Shown one piece after another: positions 1-12,073 of a DNA stretch of 64,000 bases (positions within the stretch are counted from its first letter, which is position 1; each line of letters starts with the position of its first letter). Made by a program: the position numbers and the translations under genes. The notes beneath the pieces were generated by a model. That model worked only from the letters and a program-made list of their open reading frames with translations, was not told where the DNA came from and searched no databases. The DNA is from Tetmemena sp. SeJ-2015 (taxonomy: Eukaryota; Ciliophora; Spirotrichea; Sporadotrichida; Oxytrichidae): positions 47,691 to 111,690 of the forward strand of contig JAJKFJ010020838.1 of the NCBI GenBank assembly GCA_027382625.1. Reading direction: 5' to 3'.

Positions 1-156
1 TAATTTATCACATATCAGCTTAGTGAAGTTAAAACTATGAAAATCAAACTGAGTTAATTTTGCTTTGGTCTCTGCGCTTTATGATCCTCTGGAAGTCGAT
101 TGAGTCCTTCCAGAACACGATTATTACGATGAACTATATTCAAATTAATCACTCAC

Positions 157-1988
157 TCATAATAGAGGGTGGAATCTTACTCTAAAGAAAAATGATAGCA
201 CCGACATAGTCAGAGAAAACTTCCTCAAAGACTTTTCTATTCCTCCGTCCTCCACTGTTTCGTTTGCTCCATAGGCACCACTAACCACCAGAAGCCAAAA
301 TACATCGTACAAGAAGGAAGCGAAAAGGGCGTAGACTAAGTTTTTGAAAGTGCTCTTCTTTATTCTTTCAGTATCCAGGATCATATATACTCCCATAAGA
401 CACACAGTCAACTATATTAAGTTAGGATTAGCAGAAATTTTACGTTAAAGAAGTCTGGACGGAAGAACATGGAAAAGATGGTCAACACACAGTATATAGC
501 GAGGACAACTTCAGTAAGAGCAAACCAAGGTACATTATCATAGCCTATCTTCTTGGCTAATCCATGTGCTAGCACATCAACTCTCTTCGATAGTTTCTTC
601 TCTTCAACTTGAATCCTGGCATTGGTATCTCCATCTCTTGCTTGTAGCTCTAGTTTATCTTGCTCGACATCTGAATCTAACTCTAATTCGTCTCCTTCTA
701 AGATAGCTTTGAAAGGAGACCTATATTGCTTGAGATGCTCTTAGATATTGGCTTTTTGAATATTTTCCTCTTCCAGAGTTTCTTCCACTCTTTTTAGCGC
801 TTGCTCGAAATATTTCTCTCTGCAGTAAATCCATTACAGAACCACATGAATCGCTCCTGCACCTATCTAGCTCTCTCTCATGTTGGGTTATTCAGGTGCT
901 TAGTATTCTAAGTCAAACCATTCATCATGCTTCAACTAGTCTTTTAAAAAGGTTAAGCGAATTTCTGCTTTTCCAAGAGTCTCATTAGTTCCATACATGT
1001 CCTTAAAAATCTAGATTTATAATACTTATTCACGATAAGCACCTAGAGATCCTCTTAGCCAGTTTGTATTTCAAAAGTGAACCTCTCATCCCAAACTGGA
1101 TTAGAAGGGTTTTTAAAGACTGACTGGTCTTGTTTCAATTTTCTAGTTTTCGATTGCCAATATAACATATGGCTCAGCCTGGCTTCCGTCTATAATAAGT
1201 TATAATAGTTGAAGTTTTACCACTAGTCTCTGGTTGTCTGAGGTCTTCACACTAAACTACATGGACGGTGAGTATGCTATTCTCCATTACTCCATACCTG
1301 TTTAGCTTCTCTGATTACTATAGATAATAAAGACATAAGCTCGAGCAAAGAAAAATGTCACAAATATATGCTCAAGTGATTACTAACCTTTGCATCAAGG
1401 AGTCTAGCTTTGAACTCATCAACTTGTCTTTTCCTTTCTGCAAGTGCTTTGATGATCTCATTTAGTCTCTCTTTGAGTTTCATCTCTCCATCCACATAAC
1501 AGCTGATGAATTCATCAAGTCCAATAGATCCATCTCGGTTCTTATCCATCTTTTAAAACAGAATCTTCGCTATGTTCCTATCGAATGGCTTCCCTCCGCA
1601 CTATAATCATCATTGTAAAGCAAAATTTAGAGAGCAACGACCTTAAGAAGATAGAATCCTAAGACATTAAGGCTTATTTTGTAGAGCAAAGTTATTAAAA
1701 GCTATGAAGAAAACTGTAAAAGAAGTGAGAGGGCTTTACCTTTAAGTCGAGAAACTGAAGTAGTTCCTTCTCGGAGAGCTAGTTGTCTTTATTAAGATCA
1801 GCCTTGATGGAACTCTTCTACAAGGAGGGTCTTTTTTTATTCCATCTCCTGCTTCCAGTATGCATCGGAGGGTCTATATTCGTAAGACAAGTCTCCATTA
1901 TCGCTTTGAGGCGCTCCTTCAAAGTTAACAAAAAATCTATTTTTTGACGCTAAAAGTTTTGCTGTTGCTAATTTAATCGATAAGTCAT
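157..1988 (-). CDS. EF-hand and C2 domain membrane protein
   Basis: Multi-exon gene read from the ATG at 1988. The N-terminal part carries a first EF-hand loop (DLNKDNQLSEKE). After an intron of about 155 nt comes a second loop (DKNRDGSIGLDE near 1520-1560). A C2 domain follows, with the family hallmark NPVWDERFTFEI and a FKDMYGTNETLGKAEI strand near 980-1170. The C-terminus (157-540) has about three hydrophobic segments. Introns are tiny (23, about 31 and 32 nt, GT...AG), and TAA/TAG codons serve as Gln. The layout suggests a calcium-dependent membrane-anchored protein of MCTP or ferlin-like style, but no specific orthologue is recognised. Around 1090-1140 the C2 frame slips by one base. Either a homopolymer is wrong, or a 28-bp piece flanked by CCAGT (coding strand) is removed. 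Domain calls are firm; the exact product is not. Confidence 0.75.
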
Positions 1989-2132
1989 CTTAAATTTAAA
2001 TTATTTATTTGAATAGGCTCCAACAAATATTATAAACTCTCATGCTCAATAATTAATCATTAACTATTTATGCATGAATAAGGAGTTTTTTATCCTTTAA
2101 GTAAACTTGTATATTAAGACAATTCAGGTGGA

Positions 2133-3372
2133 TCAAATCCTCTGAGTGACTCCTGCTCCCTTGGGATTCCAGTCCTTCCAGTCCTCCATGCGAGCTGTCT
2201 TCTGTCTTTCTCTCTCAAGGACTTCCTCACTGTCAGGATTTTCCTCCTCTTGCTGCCTCTTCATTTCCTCATCTCTTGACTATCTCTCCAAAGCGTCTGC
2301 CAGCTCCATATCAGCCAATTCCTCGATAGACATAGTGGGTAGGATATGTCCTGGTTTGAAAACTTGATTCTTATACTACTCTCTTATATTCATGCGCTGC
2401 TCAACTATGTCTTGCTGCACATAGATCTTCTGGAACTGGTCTGGGTTTGACAAGTCAGCTGAGATAGACCCGTCTGGGCGCTGGCTGAGCAAATATGGAG
2501 CATCATCTTTTTTCTAAATAGCGTTTAATTTAAAATTGAATGCTTACGGGAATATGCACCACCGTCATGGGCTTGTAAACGTAGCCAGTCTTGTCAGCAG
2601 GTAATGGCTAGCCATGTGAGTCTTCTCTAGGGATAGTCTTCTGATACTCAAGTAGCTTGACCTCTTAGTTAACGATTGAAAGCTGCTCCAAGGATCTAAA
2701 TACTGAGTACTGCAGCATGCCCATATAGAATTCCCTCTTCATATCCTCATCCTTATAATCTCTGAGCAAGTCCAATTGCATTTCAATTTCTCTCTTTCTC
2801 CTTGCCTATGCGATCTTAGTGTTTCTGTTTGCAAAGTGGTCGAAGTTAGCAGGGCCATAGGTCTATGGTCCTCCCCTTAGTGAAACTTGGTCCTGAGCTT
2901 CCTCTCCTCCTTCGGCATCCTTGATGATTTGCTTGAATTGGTCCTTTTGTTCCTTCTCTAGAAGCCCATAGTGGTTCATGAGTTTCAAGTACTCTAGGTA
3001 GAAAGTCTAAGAAAGCTTGACTCTCTGGAATCTGTTGTCCATGATTCTGTTAAGAACATCTGCTTCGTAGTAGGGAGTCAACAACAGTCTATAGGAATAG
3101 TAATTATCAGGCAAGATGATTATGCTGAATGCAGTTTGCTTTTTCCGCCGAACTGTAAGCTTGACTTACCTTAGGTTGTCAGTCTCAATTTCCTTAAGCT
3201 CTTCATTGCTTGAAAAGACGTGCTCGCTCTAGATGCGGACGACGAGCTTCCTCAAATCTTCAAGGGTTTTGATGTAAGCCTCGTCACTGCAGTTGATGTA
3301 GTTGTTGTAGCCTAGGCACTGTTTCTCAAGTTCGTGGAACTGCTCTACTATCGTGAGTGAGTTGTTTTCCAT
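2133..3372 (-). CDS. IGBP1: Tap42/IGBP1 (PP2A-associated alpha4) homologue
   Basis: Starts at the ATG at 3372 (MENNSLTIVEQFHELEKQ) and ends at a TGA after GAGVTQRI. The C-terminus MEDWKDWNPKGAGVT matches the conserved tail of the TAP42 family (human IGBP1/alpha4, yeast Tap42), and the internal segment RRKREIEMQLDLLRDYKDED matches the helical core. The family binds catalytic subunits of PP2A-type phosphatases in the cytosol and controls their stability, acting in TOR signalling. Two GT-AG introns are clear: one of about 85 nt near 3090-3175 and one of about 34 nt near 2515-2550. About 350 residues, the usual family length. Gln is often encoded by TAA/TAG (TTA/CTA on the plus strand). Confidence 0.9.
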
Positions 3373-3490
3373 TGCTTAGTTTCTATTTAAAATTGATTCC
3401 ATTTCTATTAAGTCTAAGCATATTTAGCCATTTGTTCAAATGAGTGAGAAAGAGTTTAACCATCAATAAATTAACAAAGTAAAACATAGT

Positions 3491-4471
3491 TCACTGCTGG
3501 CCATTGTTTGGTCCTTGATTGGGTGGGTTGGCTCCTCCTCCGAACCCAAACATGTTTCCGAACATGTTCATCAAGTTAGCACCGATGAAAAATAATAAAA
3601 TATTTTAGTTCTTGATGCCTGGTCCTCCATTGACTCCATTTTAGTCATCTCCATCTTCGTCTCCAATATAGATGTCTTCGTTCTCACCTATCTACTGCAG
3701 AATTGCTTCTTGCATAGCCAGCAACTCGTCCTCGCTCATGTTTTGCATGTCATTGTCAGCGATTAGGGGCATCTGCTGCTGCACTCTCATACCTGGCACT
3801 GGTGGTTGGTTATAACAATTGAAAGAAATATTGGGGATATACAGAGTGATATTAATGATAAGCTAGTTGATCATCTGTTGCAGTTGGTGAGCAGCCATCC
3901 CTGCCTCAGCTTGCACTTGTTCATTATGGTGGTGATGGTCATTTCCTTAGGGGCCTGCACCACCCATCAGCAATTCGTTTGGATTGATAAATAATTGATG
4001 GTAGTGAGGTCGTCAGTGAAGTCTGCCTGCTTGAGGGAGCGGTACCTGCTCAGAGCGAAGGGAGACTGAACTAAAGAGGTAAACTTAGCCACTACTAAGT
4101 CCCTTTCTAGACTTCCTTCGTCTATCTTGTTCAGAACAAACCCAATTACTTCTTTAAGCCACCTATTCACAATCATCATTGATATATTTTAGCTTACAAA
4201 AGAACTTAGTCAGATGAGAAAAGAGTTGCTGATCTAGATACAAATATTGAGAATATCAAAATAGATCAATCATCTAATAGTAATTAATGAGAGAAAATAA
4301 CAATTTAATAAAGTCATTAATTACCTTTGTCAGTGCAACAACGCACAGAGTTTTCATAAATACCTTATTTCTAATTTCATACTTGGGTGCAACTACCTGA
4401 CTTATCCATTCATTCAAGTCTAGGTAGTTGATTGCTTGATAACTGCTAATATATATTGAGGTTTTCGCCAT
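3491..4471 (-). CDS. hypothetical protein, Gly/Asn/Gln-rich C-terminus
   Basis: Coding on the minus strand from an ATG at 4471 (MAKTSIYISSYQAINYLDLN) to a TGA after NPPNQGPNNGQQ. The N-terminal half is ordinary mixed sequence (DLNEWISQVVAPKYE, then NRWLKEVIGFVLNKIDEGSL after an intron near 4180-4325). The middle has a His run (GNDHHHHNEQ) and an acidic stretch (MSEDELLAMQEAILQQIGEN). The tail is Gly/Asn-rich (MFGNMFGFGGGAN). I do not recognise the family. At least one more interruption lies near 3570-3610, where AT-rich DNA breaks the frame before the Gly-rich tail. It lies about 20 bp downstream of the likely end of the next minus-strand gene. Confidence 0.6.
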
Positions 4472-4490
4472 AGCTTTCCATAGCCCCAAT

Positions 4491-6120
4491 TCAATTAAAT
4501 GATTTTAATAAATATTTTATCTTAAGTATTGTTTTTTGTTTACTAACAATGAAATGTATAAATGAATGTTTTGGCAAAGAGGAAGTTACCTCATTTAGGT
4601 GAGGAGAAGTGCATTTCCACTTTAGGATTGATTCATACTGTTAATGATAGATTAGTTTTGAGTGCTCCTCAACTTCCTCACTCCATTTCCATTCTACATA
4701 GTTTTCATCTACACTTCAGAATAATAATAATATAAGTCAGAGTCCTGTTGAGTGGGATTCATTTAAAGACGGCTGTTACTGCTTTTAGTGTTAATATCAT
4801 GTGCGAGATTCATCCTAAAGACACTTTCTTGACTTATCTTGGAGAGTGCTTTTCTAATCTTCTAAGCAGATTCAACACTCTGTAAGGAAGGCGTACCTTT
4901 CATTACACCGCTTTGATTGGAGGTACTGAAATTGTAGTTTTGATTACTCATCAGCTCGTTTTAGTTCCTTGACCCAAAGCCCTTGATAGGCTGAGGAGAG
5001 TGAACTCTAAACTCACTCACCATACTCTTCTATTGCTGCAGCTAGTTCATCTAGTAAATCTGATCTTCTGTTAGAATGGGAGTCATTGAACTCTTAACTC
5101 TCATTGGCATGTTTTGTTGCTACATTGGCTCATTTTATAGGTTGAAACTCATATTCATGCTCTTTATTTTAGCCTGGATGTTTTAGATTTACTCATAGGC
5201 TACAGATGAGCTCTGCATTTCGTTAGCTGACTATTATGATAAACTAAGAGACATAAAAGTTATTGAAACTCTAGAATTGCTTCATTGTTTACTAAGTTAA
5301 TAGAATGGCCTCCAGAGTAAGCTCTAGATTCTTGAGTGCTAGAGTTGATAGTCGAAATATTTATTACATATGTGAAATATTTCTCTACTCCATCAAGTTG
5401 GAAAAGTCATGGTTGATCTTTTTCTTGACTGAGCTGTTTTGAGTTATTTGATGAGTAGAGCTGTTGTTTCTCTGTATAACTTTTCTATGACTCTGCCCGC
5501 CTATAGGGCTTGAGCAGCTTGTGGACTGTTAATTTCTAAAACAAGAATAATTTCTACTACTATGTCGCTGCTAAAGTATAGGAATCTAATCTTGACTTTC
5601 GCTTGCTTTGTTATGAAAGTGTTGACTCTGCTCATTCTTCCTTTGACTGAATGAAGCTGTTCCATTTTGGACCCTCTCCTCTTGCCTTTTAATTTACTTG
5701 GAGAAATCCAGCTTGATCCTAATCGCCTCTTCCTCTTGGCTTTATTTCCTGAGTTATTTGACTTGAGATTAATCCTCAGCCTATAACTCTTCATAGTATG
5801 GCTCAAAGCACTTAGAGTCATAGCTATCTTAAGTTTCATATCTAAGATTTAACTCCTCTGGGTAGTAAGGCTCTTTGGCTTTAGCTTTTGAGTCTTTGCG
5901 AAGAGATGACTAGCTGTTTTCCTTTACTATATTACAATATAAATATTGCTTTGGCTCTATTTCTAGAGAACCAACTCTTCATCTATAAACTCTGATATTA
6001 AAGCCTTGCTTTAAATCTTCTACTCTGAGAGCTTGTAGCGAGGCTTATCAGTTTTAGAAATTACTCTATGAGTTGCTTTTCCTTTGTTTATAATTGTAAT
6101 CTACTGTTATGGCAGTTGAT
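4491..6120 (-). CDS. hypothetical Gln/Ser/Asn-rich protein
   Basis: Minus-strand coding of low complexity. Clear blocks are DSYDSKCFEPYYEELQ (about 5780-5830), IRIKLDFSKQIKRQEERV (about 5680-5730), SMNMSFNLQNEPMQQQNMP (about 5110-5160) and SEFRVHSPQPIKGFGSRNQ (about 4960-5030). Many Gln codons are TAA/TAG. The frame changes around 5230-5400 and 5880-5950, so introns or IESs are present that I could not place exactly. The start is uncertain: no good ATG is seen in the most upstream block (about 6120). I propose that the last exon follows a GT-AG intron near 4550-4600 and ends at 4491. No family recognised; the composition suggests a mostly disordered protein. Confidence 0.5.
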
Positions 6121-6191
6121 GGGTGAGAATAGTAGACTAGTCTTTTTGAATAGGCTTACTTAAGATGAGAGAAGAGGAGGTGGTCGGTTGA

Positions 6192-6261
6192 ACCTCCATG
6201 GTGTAAGGGTAGCACATGGGACTCTAAATCCTTTGGTCAGAGTTCGAATCTCTGTGGAGGT
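6192..6261 (+). tRNA. tRNA-Gln with anticodon CUA (reads UAG)
   Basis: A complete cloverleaf can be drawn. The acceptor stem ACCTCCA pairs with TGGAGGT. The D arm is GTGT/GCAC around AAGGGTA. The anticodon loop CTCTAAA is at 6222-6228, with anticodon CTA at 6224-6226. The T arm is CAGAG-TTCGAAT-CTCTG. Only the outer anticodon-stem pairs are weak. A CUA anticodon reads UAG, normally a stop; in ciliates with UAR = Gln this tRNA is charged with glutamine. That fits the in-frame TAG codons in the neighbouring genes. Amino acid identity is inferred from the code, not read from the tRNA. A T6 run follows directly. Confidence 0.9.
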
Positions 6262-6265
6262 AGGC

Positions 6266-6271
6266 TTTTTT
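6266..6271 (+). terminator. RNA polymerase III terminator of the tRNA gene
   Basis: Run of six T residues starting 5 nt after the tRNA acceptor stem, the normal Pol III stop signal on the coding strand. Confidence 0.8.
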
Positions 6272-6377
6272 CTCCTCCTCAATTTATCCTTCATTTTAGT
6301 TTTTCTAAAACTAACTTGGCTTTAAGGAGGTTTTAGTAGTTCTTTTAGTAATCAGTTTTTCTTTGAGATGTTGCTTG

Positions 6378-7806
6378 TCACTGTTAGGAGGAATTAATAT
6401 AAAATGCTTTAAGAGGCTATGCTATATTCAGATAAGTTTAAGTTTTGGAAGGAGTCATGAAAGAAGACAGAAAAGAAGACTCCGTTGTGGGTGTTAAATC
6501 TTCTCTGTCATAATCGTTCTTGCTTTCTTCCACTGTCTTTCCTTCCTTAAATAAAATAATATTTAAAAGTCACAAGTAATTTATAAGCAATAGCAATAGT
6601 TTCAAATATTTCCCCTAATTTAGAAGAATCTCTAGCTTTAATTTCCAAAATTATTGAGAATCTAATAAAAATATTTGTGCTTGCCTAAGAATATAATTTG
6701 CTCCTTGAGATGTCTGTTTCTTTGATTTACCTTGTTTCTAGAAGCAACAGCTGTGCCCTTCTAATTGAATTTTTAGCCTAAATAGCCATTGTTTAGCAAA
6801 TATAATATTTGGAAGAGACTCAAGATACTACTCAATTTTTTTGGATTCTAATATCTCTTTTTCAGATTCGTTGCTTTGAGGATCCCTTTTTAACTATTGT
6901 ACTGACTATTCAGCAAATAGTTGCTTTTTGCTCTTTGGCTGAATAGGAGTTTTAGAATAGTGAGATAAACTAGTAGTTGATCCGGGGTTGCTGTTCTGAA
7001 CATAGGATATCTTAAAAGTTGAAGTCATCTTTAAACTCTTGGCCACACCCATCTCCTCCTTCAAGTTATTTTAAGAGAATGAAAAATCGAATCCTTGACA
7101 ATTATTTAGCAAATAATAATTTACAGACCGTCCACATCTTAATGCTGCTGGATATCTTTGGCATTAGAGTATTATAATACCTTTAGATTTTGATACGCCT
7201 CAGAGGGAGATTCTTTTTGTATAAACTGCTTTTATTGAGTTCTGTTCATCTTTGCATTATTCACGTTTTGCGTATCTTAGCGCTTCTGAGAGCTTGGATC
7301 TTATTTCACGTCATCGTTGTCCCCATCTTATTTACCAAAGGTTTACTATCTCTGAGTAGGAACATTCTGAACTGTAGAATTTACTCTCTCTTTTATTATT
7401 GACCAGCTTGGATATTATAGAGTTGCTGATAGTTAACTTGATATTGAATTTAACTAGTGGGAAGCAGAGGAGGAAGAGAAGATTTCCTTGTTGAAAAAAC
7501 ATTATCATGAGTCTGTTTAGCCTTTTAGCTGTCCAACTTATTAGCGTCTCTAGATTTCTCTAGGCTTCTGCATGTCCCAATAACTTACTCCTCCTTTAGA
7601 GTTGAGATTGAGCCTGCTTGTTGAAAGGAAATGTTTTTATAAGTTCTCATTTCACTCATGATTTTGATAGGAGTTTAGCCACGTTAAGTCTTGGCAGGTT
7701 GCTAGAAACCTTTAGTGGTCTGAATTTGGATACTTCTATTAACCTAGTTGTCTATTACTTTAGATAAACGAAACAGTGATTTTCCTCCTTTCTGTTGATA
7801 TCGCAT
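6378..7806 (-). CDS. hypothetical Gln-rich protein
   Basis: Starts at the ATG at 7806 (MRYQQKGGKSLFRLSKVIDN) and ends with YINSSQQ and a TGA at 6378. Recognisable coding blocks in order: RKSSLPPLLPTSQIQYQVNY, then a 32-nt GT-AG intron near 7370-7400, then QRQQTFGKQDGDNDDVKQD, KEILESKKIEQYLESLPNI and, after AT-rich interruptions, SKLGEIFETIAIAYKLL and EGKTVEESKNDYDREDLTP. The last join uses a 28-nt intron near 6540-6570. No domain is recognised. Gln is largely encoded by TAA/TAG. Its 3' end faces the tRNA gene, about 115 bp away. Confidence 0.6.
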
Positions 7807-8414
7807 TCTTTGGCTAGACTTATAAAAATATATCAATAAATTACTCCATTAACCCCTTAAATTAGGATAGAAAGTAAAACATTGCTCAATCTTTTATGTA
7901 CATCACTTTTCCCTGAATATATATATATAACTTAAGACTTAGCAGTAACAAGTATTATACAAGTTTTATATTATAATTTAAAAAGCAGGAATTTAATTTT
8001 GTAAACTCAGGATTATATCATCTTTGTGAGTTATCATAAAAAAGTGAGCAAATGGAGATGCAACTAAATAAATAGGTTACTTATTTTATTTTAATTGTCT
8101 CTTTCCTAAACTATAACTGGAAGATTTTTTTGTTTAAGATAACTGTCTATTATATGATTTTCTATAGATTTCTAATATGTTTAATGGATATCAATATTAG
8201 TTTACCAACAGAGGATGCAAAATTAAATGATTTGAGAGTTCATCATTCGTTAGAAATAAGATGACAGGATTAGATCACTAATTTACCATTATTATTTTTA
8301 ATGGGGTTTATTGTGTCTTGGCGCAATATTTTCAGAGGGGAGTTAAATATCTGTGATGTTAAGCTCTTTACTATTTCTTTGCTTTCCGTTATATCTATTG
8401 TTCGTATTTACTAT
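7807..8414 (+). other. AT-rich spacer
   Basis: About 600 bp of AT-rich sequence between two minus-strand genes. It holds a short (AT)n run near 7917-7930. I see no protein-like frame, RNA gene or repeat here. Confidence 0.5.
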
Positions 8415-9915
8415 CATACTCTCAAGATATAATTAAAATGTAAAATGCTAATATAAATATAAGCTATTATAAACTTCAGATGCAGTTTAAAATATTCCAT
8501 CTAAATGTTTTGAATTAATAAAAATCCACAGCAAAAAAGCAATTCGAAATCACACATTTTCGAATGGTCATATTCAACTAAATAAACCAAAACATAAAAT
8601 AATTTCTTATTGTATCTTTCTTATAAAATTATTACTTTAGGTTTGAAACATTTATTCCAAATTAATAAATCAAGTCCTTTAAAAATAATTTACCTATACT
8701 CTGATTCGGAATTAATAAAACCCAAATCAAAATGATTGCTATTTACTACTGATCTGACTTGAGAGCTTGAATCATTTGAGATAACTGTCTATCCTTTGGT
8801 TAATATGCTCATAATCTTAGTGTGAGGGTCATCTATAGCATCTATGGTAGACTTCCTCTTTTGGTTGACATCTAGGACAGGCGGTGACATCGAATTCTGA
8901 GATACTGGTGAATTAATGAAATTCGAGAATGCGAATGGTTATGACATAATAGTGCCCATCGTTCCCTGATTAAGATATTTTTAGCTGGGGGACATCTTCA
9001 ACCGTAGATTAGTCAGATCAATATTTGTGGCTGGCAGCTCCTTTTAAGGTTGAGGAACAAGCTGGAATTGAACAGCCTCCTATGATTCATGAATCAGTGT
9101 CTTGTTCGGGTTTAGAGCCAGAAACTTCTAGCGAGGACTGATAGATTAGTTTCTATAAGACAGAACAAGTGGTTTTAAGAAAAATAATAAGCATATTTTA
9201 AATGTAAAGTTCTTAAGAGAAAGGTTCATGATTATTTAAGTCTTGAATTCTGGGCTGAACTGAATATTTTCTGTCAATGAAGGATCTAGATTTATCTTAA
9301 CATGGAAGATTCTATAAGAAAGTATTTACAAACAAATAATCTTTAAAAATGCTTCGAACCTATTGAAACCTTAGAGAACTTCATATTTAATTTTTACTAA
9401 TTCTACTTCAGCTCGGACTTTTATCATTTGCCAAAATTTAATTTATCTAATATAATCAACTGCATATTTGTATATTTTAAAACTAGGATTTGATGTTTAA
9501 TATTATTAAAAAAGAAATATATCTTTATTTTAAAGAGTTTTCTTAAATAAATATTAAATAGAGAGGATGAATAATGAAAAATTATTTGCAAGGCATAAAA
9601 TATCCCTCGAACAATTGTATCAACTTACTTTAATTTAGTTAATGACTAAATAATAAAAAAATTTAAATTTATTAATTAATAAATACACTTTCTTTTAAAA
9701 TTTACTTCTTGATCTTTATTAATACGAGGTGGATCCATCTCGTCGAATATAGCCAAGCGAGGATTGGATTTTTTCTTTAAAATAACTGGTCTCAGTCTAG
9801 GATTTACGCGCTCTCCCTCTCTCGCAGATTTGATTTGAAATCCTTGAGCTCCTGCAAGACTGTTGCTATCTTGGTTTATAAAATCTCCCGCGAACACTTG
9901 AGGATCACTCTTCAT
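8415..9915 (-). CDS. hypothetical protein
   Basis: Exon 1 runs from the ATG at 9915 (MKSDPQVFAGDFINQDSNSL) through LAIFDEMDPPRINKDQEV. A second block starts near 9295 (INLDPSLTENIQFSPEFKT) and continues as ISPRQKFLALNPNKTLIHES and SPPVLDVNQKRKSTIDAIDD to about 8700. Between them, about 9300-9690 is AT-rich with no protein-like frame and is probably an IES or a long intron. After SESEYR (near 8700) the frame stays open through AT-rich sequence to a TGA at about 8415, so the true end may be earlier. No family recognised. Blocks one and two are assumed to be the same gene because of order, strand and frame quality only. Confidence 0.45.
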
Positions 9916-10315
9916 AATCCGAAAGTTACGAAACAAGAAATATATATTTATTTGCGTAGTTTATTAGCGAAAGGATCTTTGATATTTAATTTTTATTACT
10001 AAACGCTTAATTACCCATTTAGAATGATTACCTGCATTGCTATTCAATTTACTAACTTCAACTTTAGCTTTGGAGGAATCTAAGCCAATAGTGTTTAAGG
10101 CATTTAATGTGCTGACGAAGAGGGTTCAAGCTTTTCTGAACTATCCATTAATTTTAAGATTGTTTAATTATTTCCATCACTCCTCTCCTTCGTCTCAATA
10201 TGTAGAGTAAATTGAATGAATAAGAAAATGAAATCATCATTCTGTTTCATTTCATTTAGATAAATTAATTAAGGATGCTCTATTTGATCTTTGTCTCATT
10301 GTGCAACTTCTCTCC
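9916..10315 (+). other. spacer with a short possible coding block
   Basis: Mostly AT-rich. On the minus strand, 10040-10155 has higher GC and a short open frame beginning MDSSEKLEPSSSAHQMPQT. It could be a 5' exon of the gene ending at 8415 or a leftover fragment. Nothing else seen. Confidence 0.3.
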
Positions 10316-10597
10316 TCATAGATCTTCTGGAGGGTATATGGGGTGTTCAATAGCATGTTTTGGCCAAAATCTCATAGAATCGTCCATTACTTCAGGTGGA
10401 TAAGAACATCCCAGGAAATATGCACTCTTAAACACATTCATCAATACTATAGCTCTCTCTTCACTCTCCCCGTTCTTTACAGCCTCAGTATAAACATGTA
10501 GCTTCATTTAAAATTGCTTCTCAGTCTCTTGCTGCTCTTTTTAAGGTATATTAGAAGCCACTGCAGTTGTAGTTGTTGCTTTCTATTCCTCAGACAT
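10316..10597 (-). CDS. small protein with XTBD-like (XRN2-binding) domain
   Basis: Single uninterrupted 93-residue reading frame, ATG at 10597, TGA at 10316. The N-terminal 30 residues are Thr/Gln-rich. The rest contains EERAIVLMNVFKSAYFLGCS followed by YPPEVMDDSMRFW. This resembles the core of the XTBD domain found in CDKN2AIP, CDKN2AIPNL and PAXT-1, whose consensus has an Asn/Leu helix, LGC-YP and VM. XTBD proteins bind and stabilise the 5'-3' exonuclease XRN2 in the nucleus. The match rests on a short motif, so the assignment is tentative. Several Gln codons are TAA/TAG, and there is no intron. Confidence 0.5.
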
Positions 10598-10707
10598 TTT
10601 AGGATTTAATAAATAGTATATTATAAGTTGATATATTAAGTTAGCTTGAACAATAATCTTTAAGAAATTAATTAAACAAGATAATCAGCTCTTTAGGTGA
10701 AAGTAGT

Positions 10708-12073
10708 TCAGCTGAAAGCTTTCTCTGGGATCCAAACTACTAAATTCTAGCAGGCACTGATTAGCATGAAGTAGACATGCGAGAATTTGACACAAGCTAC
10801 TGTGCTAGGATGGAATTCCATGAGTTGGGTCTCTTTGCCATTTTCTATATTCCAGAAGATAATCTTCTTGTTGTCAGAGCCACTCACCACAAAGCGGGAG
10901 TCAGGGGTGAATCCTGCCTCCAATGGCGTGCCAGTCTCATTGATGTTAGCGGAGAATTTATGCATCTATATTAAATTTAGAGGGAGAACTTTTCAAAGTG
11001 AATGAATGAAATTTAAATCTTGAAATTCGCCTTACCAGTTTACCATCAAAGGCATCGATCAAGCAGATTGTGTTTTCTGAAGTTCCAAGGAGAATGAATT
11101 AACCATTTGAGCTGAACTTTAGGAACTTTACTTCGGGCAAATCATCAAAGTTGAAAATGCTGAAAGGTTTCTAAAGACGAATTATTAGAGATAAAGAACG
11201 AACAAAAAATCAATGGTAAGGTTTAGGATGCACTTACATTTTCATAGCTGCCAGCATTAAACAAGTGGATTTGCTACATTTGGCCGCTCTCACTCGTCCT
11301 CTCTTCTTTTGAGAATAGACAGGCAAGAACATTTCCTGAGTTGTCGAAGCAAGCTGCTTTACTCTTGTTTACTCTGAGAATGCACTGCTTTTTCTCGTAT
11401 TCCCAAACTCTGGTGGTGTTGTCCTTAGCGCATGAGACAAAAGTAGAGTTAAGAGGATTGACGTCGAGATGAGTGATAGTGTCAGTGTGACCGATGAAAG
11501 AGCAGAGGATATTGTTGTCGTGGAGAGACCAGTACATAATGCGGTAGTTGTTGTCTCTTTTGGAGGCGCATAAAATGCACTTGTTATGGTGAGTGAATCT
11601 TACCAAATCCACACCGTATCTCTTAGAGTAGTAGGTGTTCACTTTGCTAATCAAAAAGTAAGTTTAAGAAGATAGGAGCTTAAGATCTAAAGTAGTTTGA
11701 AATTAAGCTAAGATGAAGCTAGAATCCTTGAATACTTACTCTCCCCTCTCTAGATCATACAACGATACTGAGTTGTCTTCACACCCTGCAACAAGGTACT
11801 TTCCGTCATGAGATAAACTTAAAAATCTTAACTTATTTATAAATTTCCTACTACTAATATTTATAACCTTTTATAATTTTGCTTAAATTTCTTTTATTAA
11901 TATAATTTAAATGATTTGCTATACGTTGATGGTTTATGTCGATAGAGTTGACCTCTTTTTGCTAAATTGCATGAATTAGTTTTGAATATTTTTACAAAAT
12001 TTTTGAAGATGAGGGCAGGCTTGAGCGACTCAATTAATTGCTCAGTAATAGGGACTGGAGTAGATGAGTCCAT
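10708..12073 (-). CDS. WDR82: WDR82/Swd2 WD40 protein
   Basis: Start ATG at 12073 (MDSSTPVPITEQLIESLKP), TGA at 10708 after LVVWIPEKAFS. The sequence follows human WDR82 step by step: YSKRYGVDLVRFTHHNKC, YWSLHDNNILCSFIGHTDTI, CAKDNTTRVWEYEK, KFLKFSSNGQFILLGTSE, AGFTPDSRFVVSGSDNK and a final SACQNLVVWIP. The protein forms a WD40 propeller and is a subunit of the Set1/COMPASS H3K4 methyltransferase and of the PTW/PP1 and CPF complexes in the nucleus. A 34-nt GT-AG intron joins FKNF to QKEVNSIDINHQ near 11970-12005. A second AT-rich interruption (about 11820-11930) splits the first WD repeat; its ends do not fit a simple GT-AG intron and it may be an IES. Confidence 0.9.

Noticed and set aside
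1090..1140. 28-bp IES with CCAGT pointers in the C2 domain
   Set aside because: Excision is in frame but would remove KNPSN before PVWDE, which fits the C2 consensus well; a one-base error explains it better.
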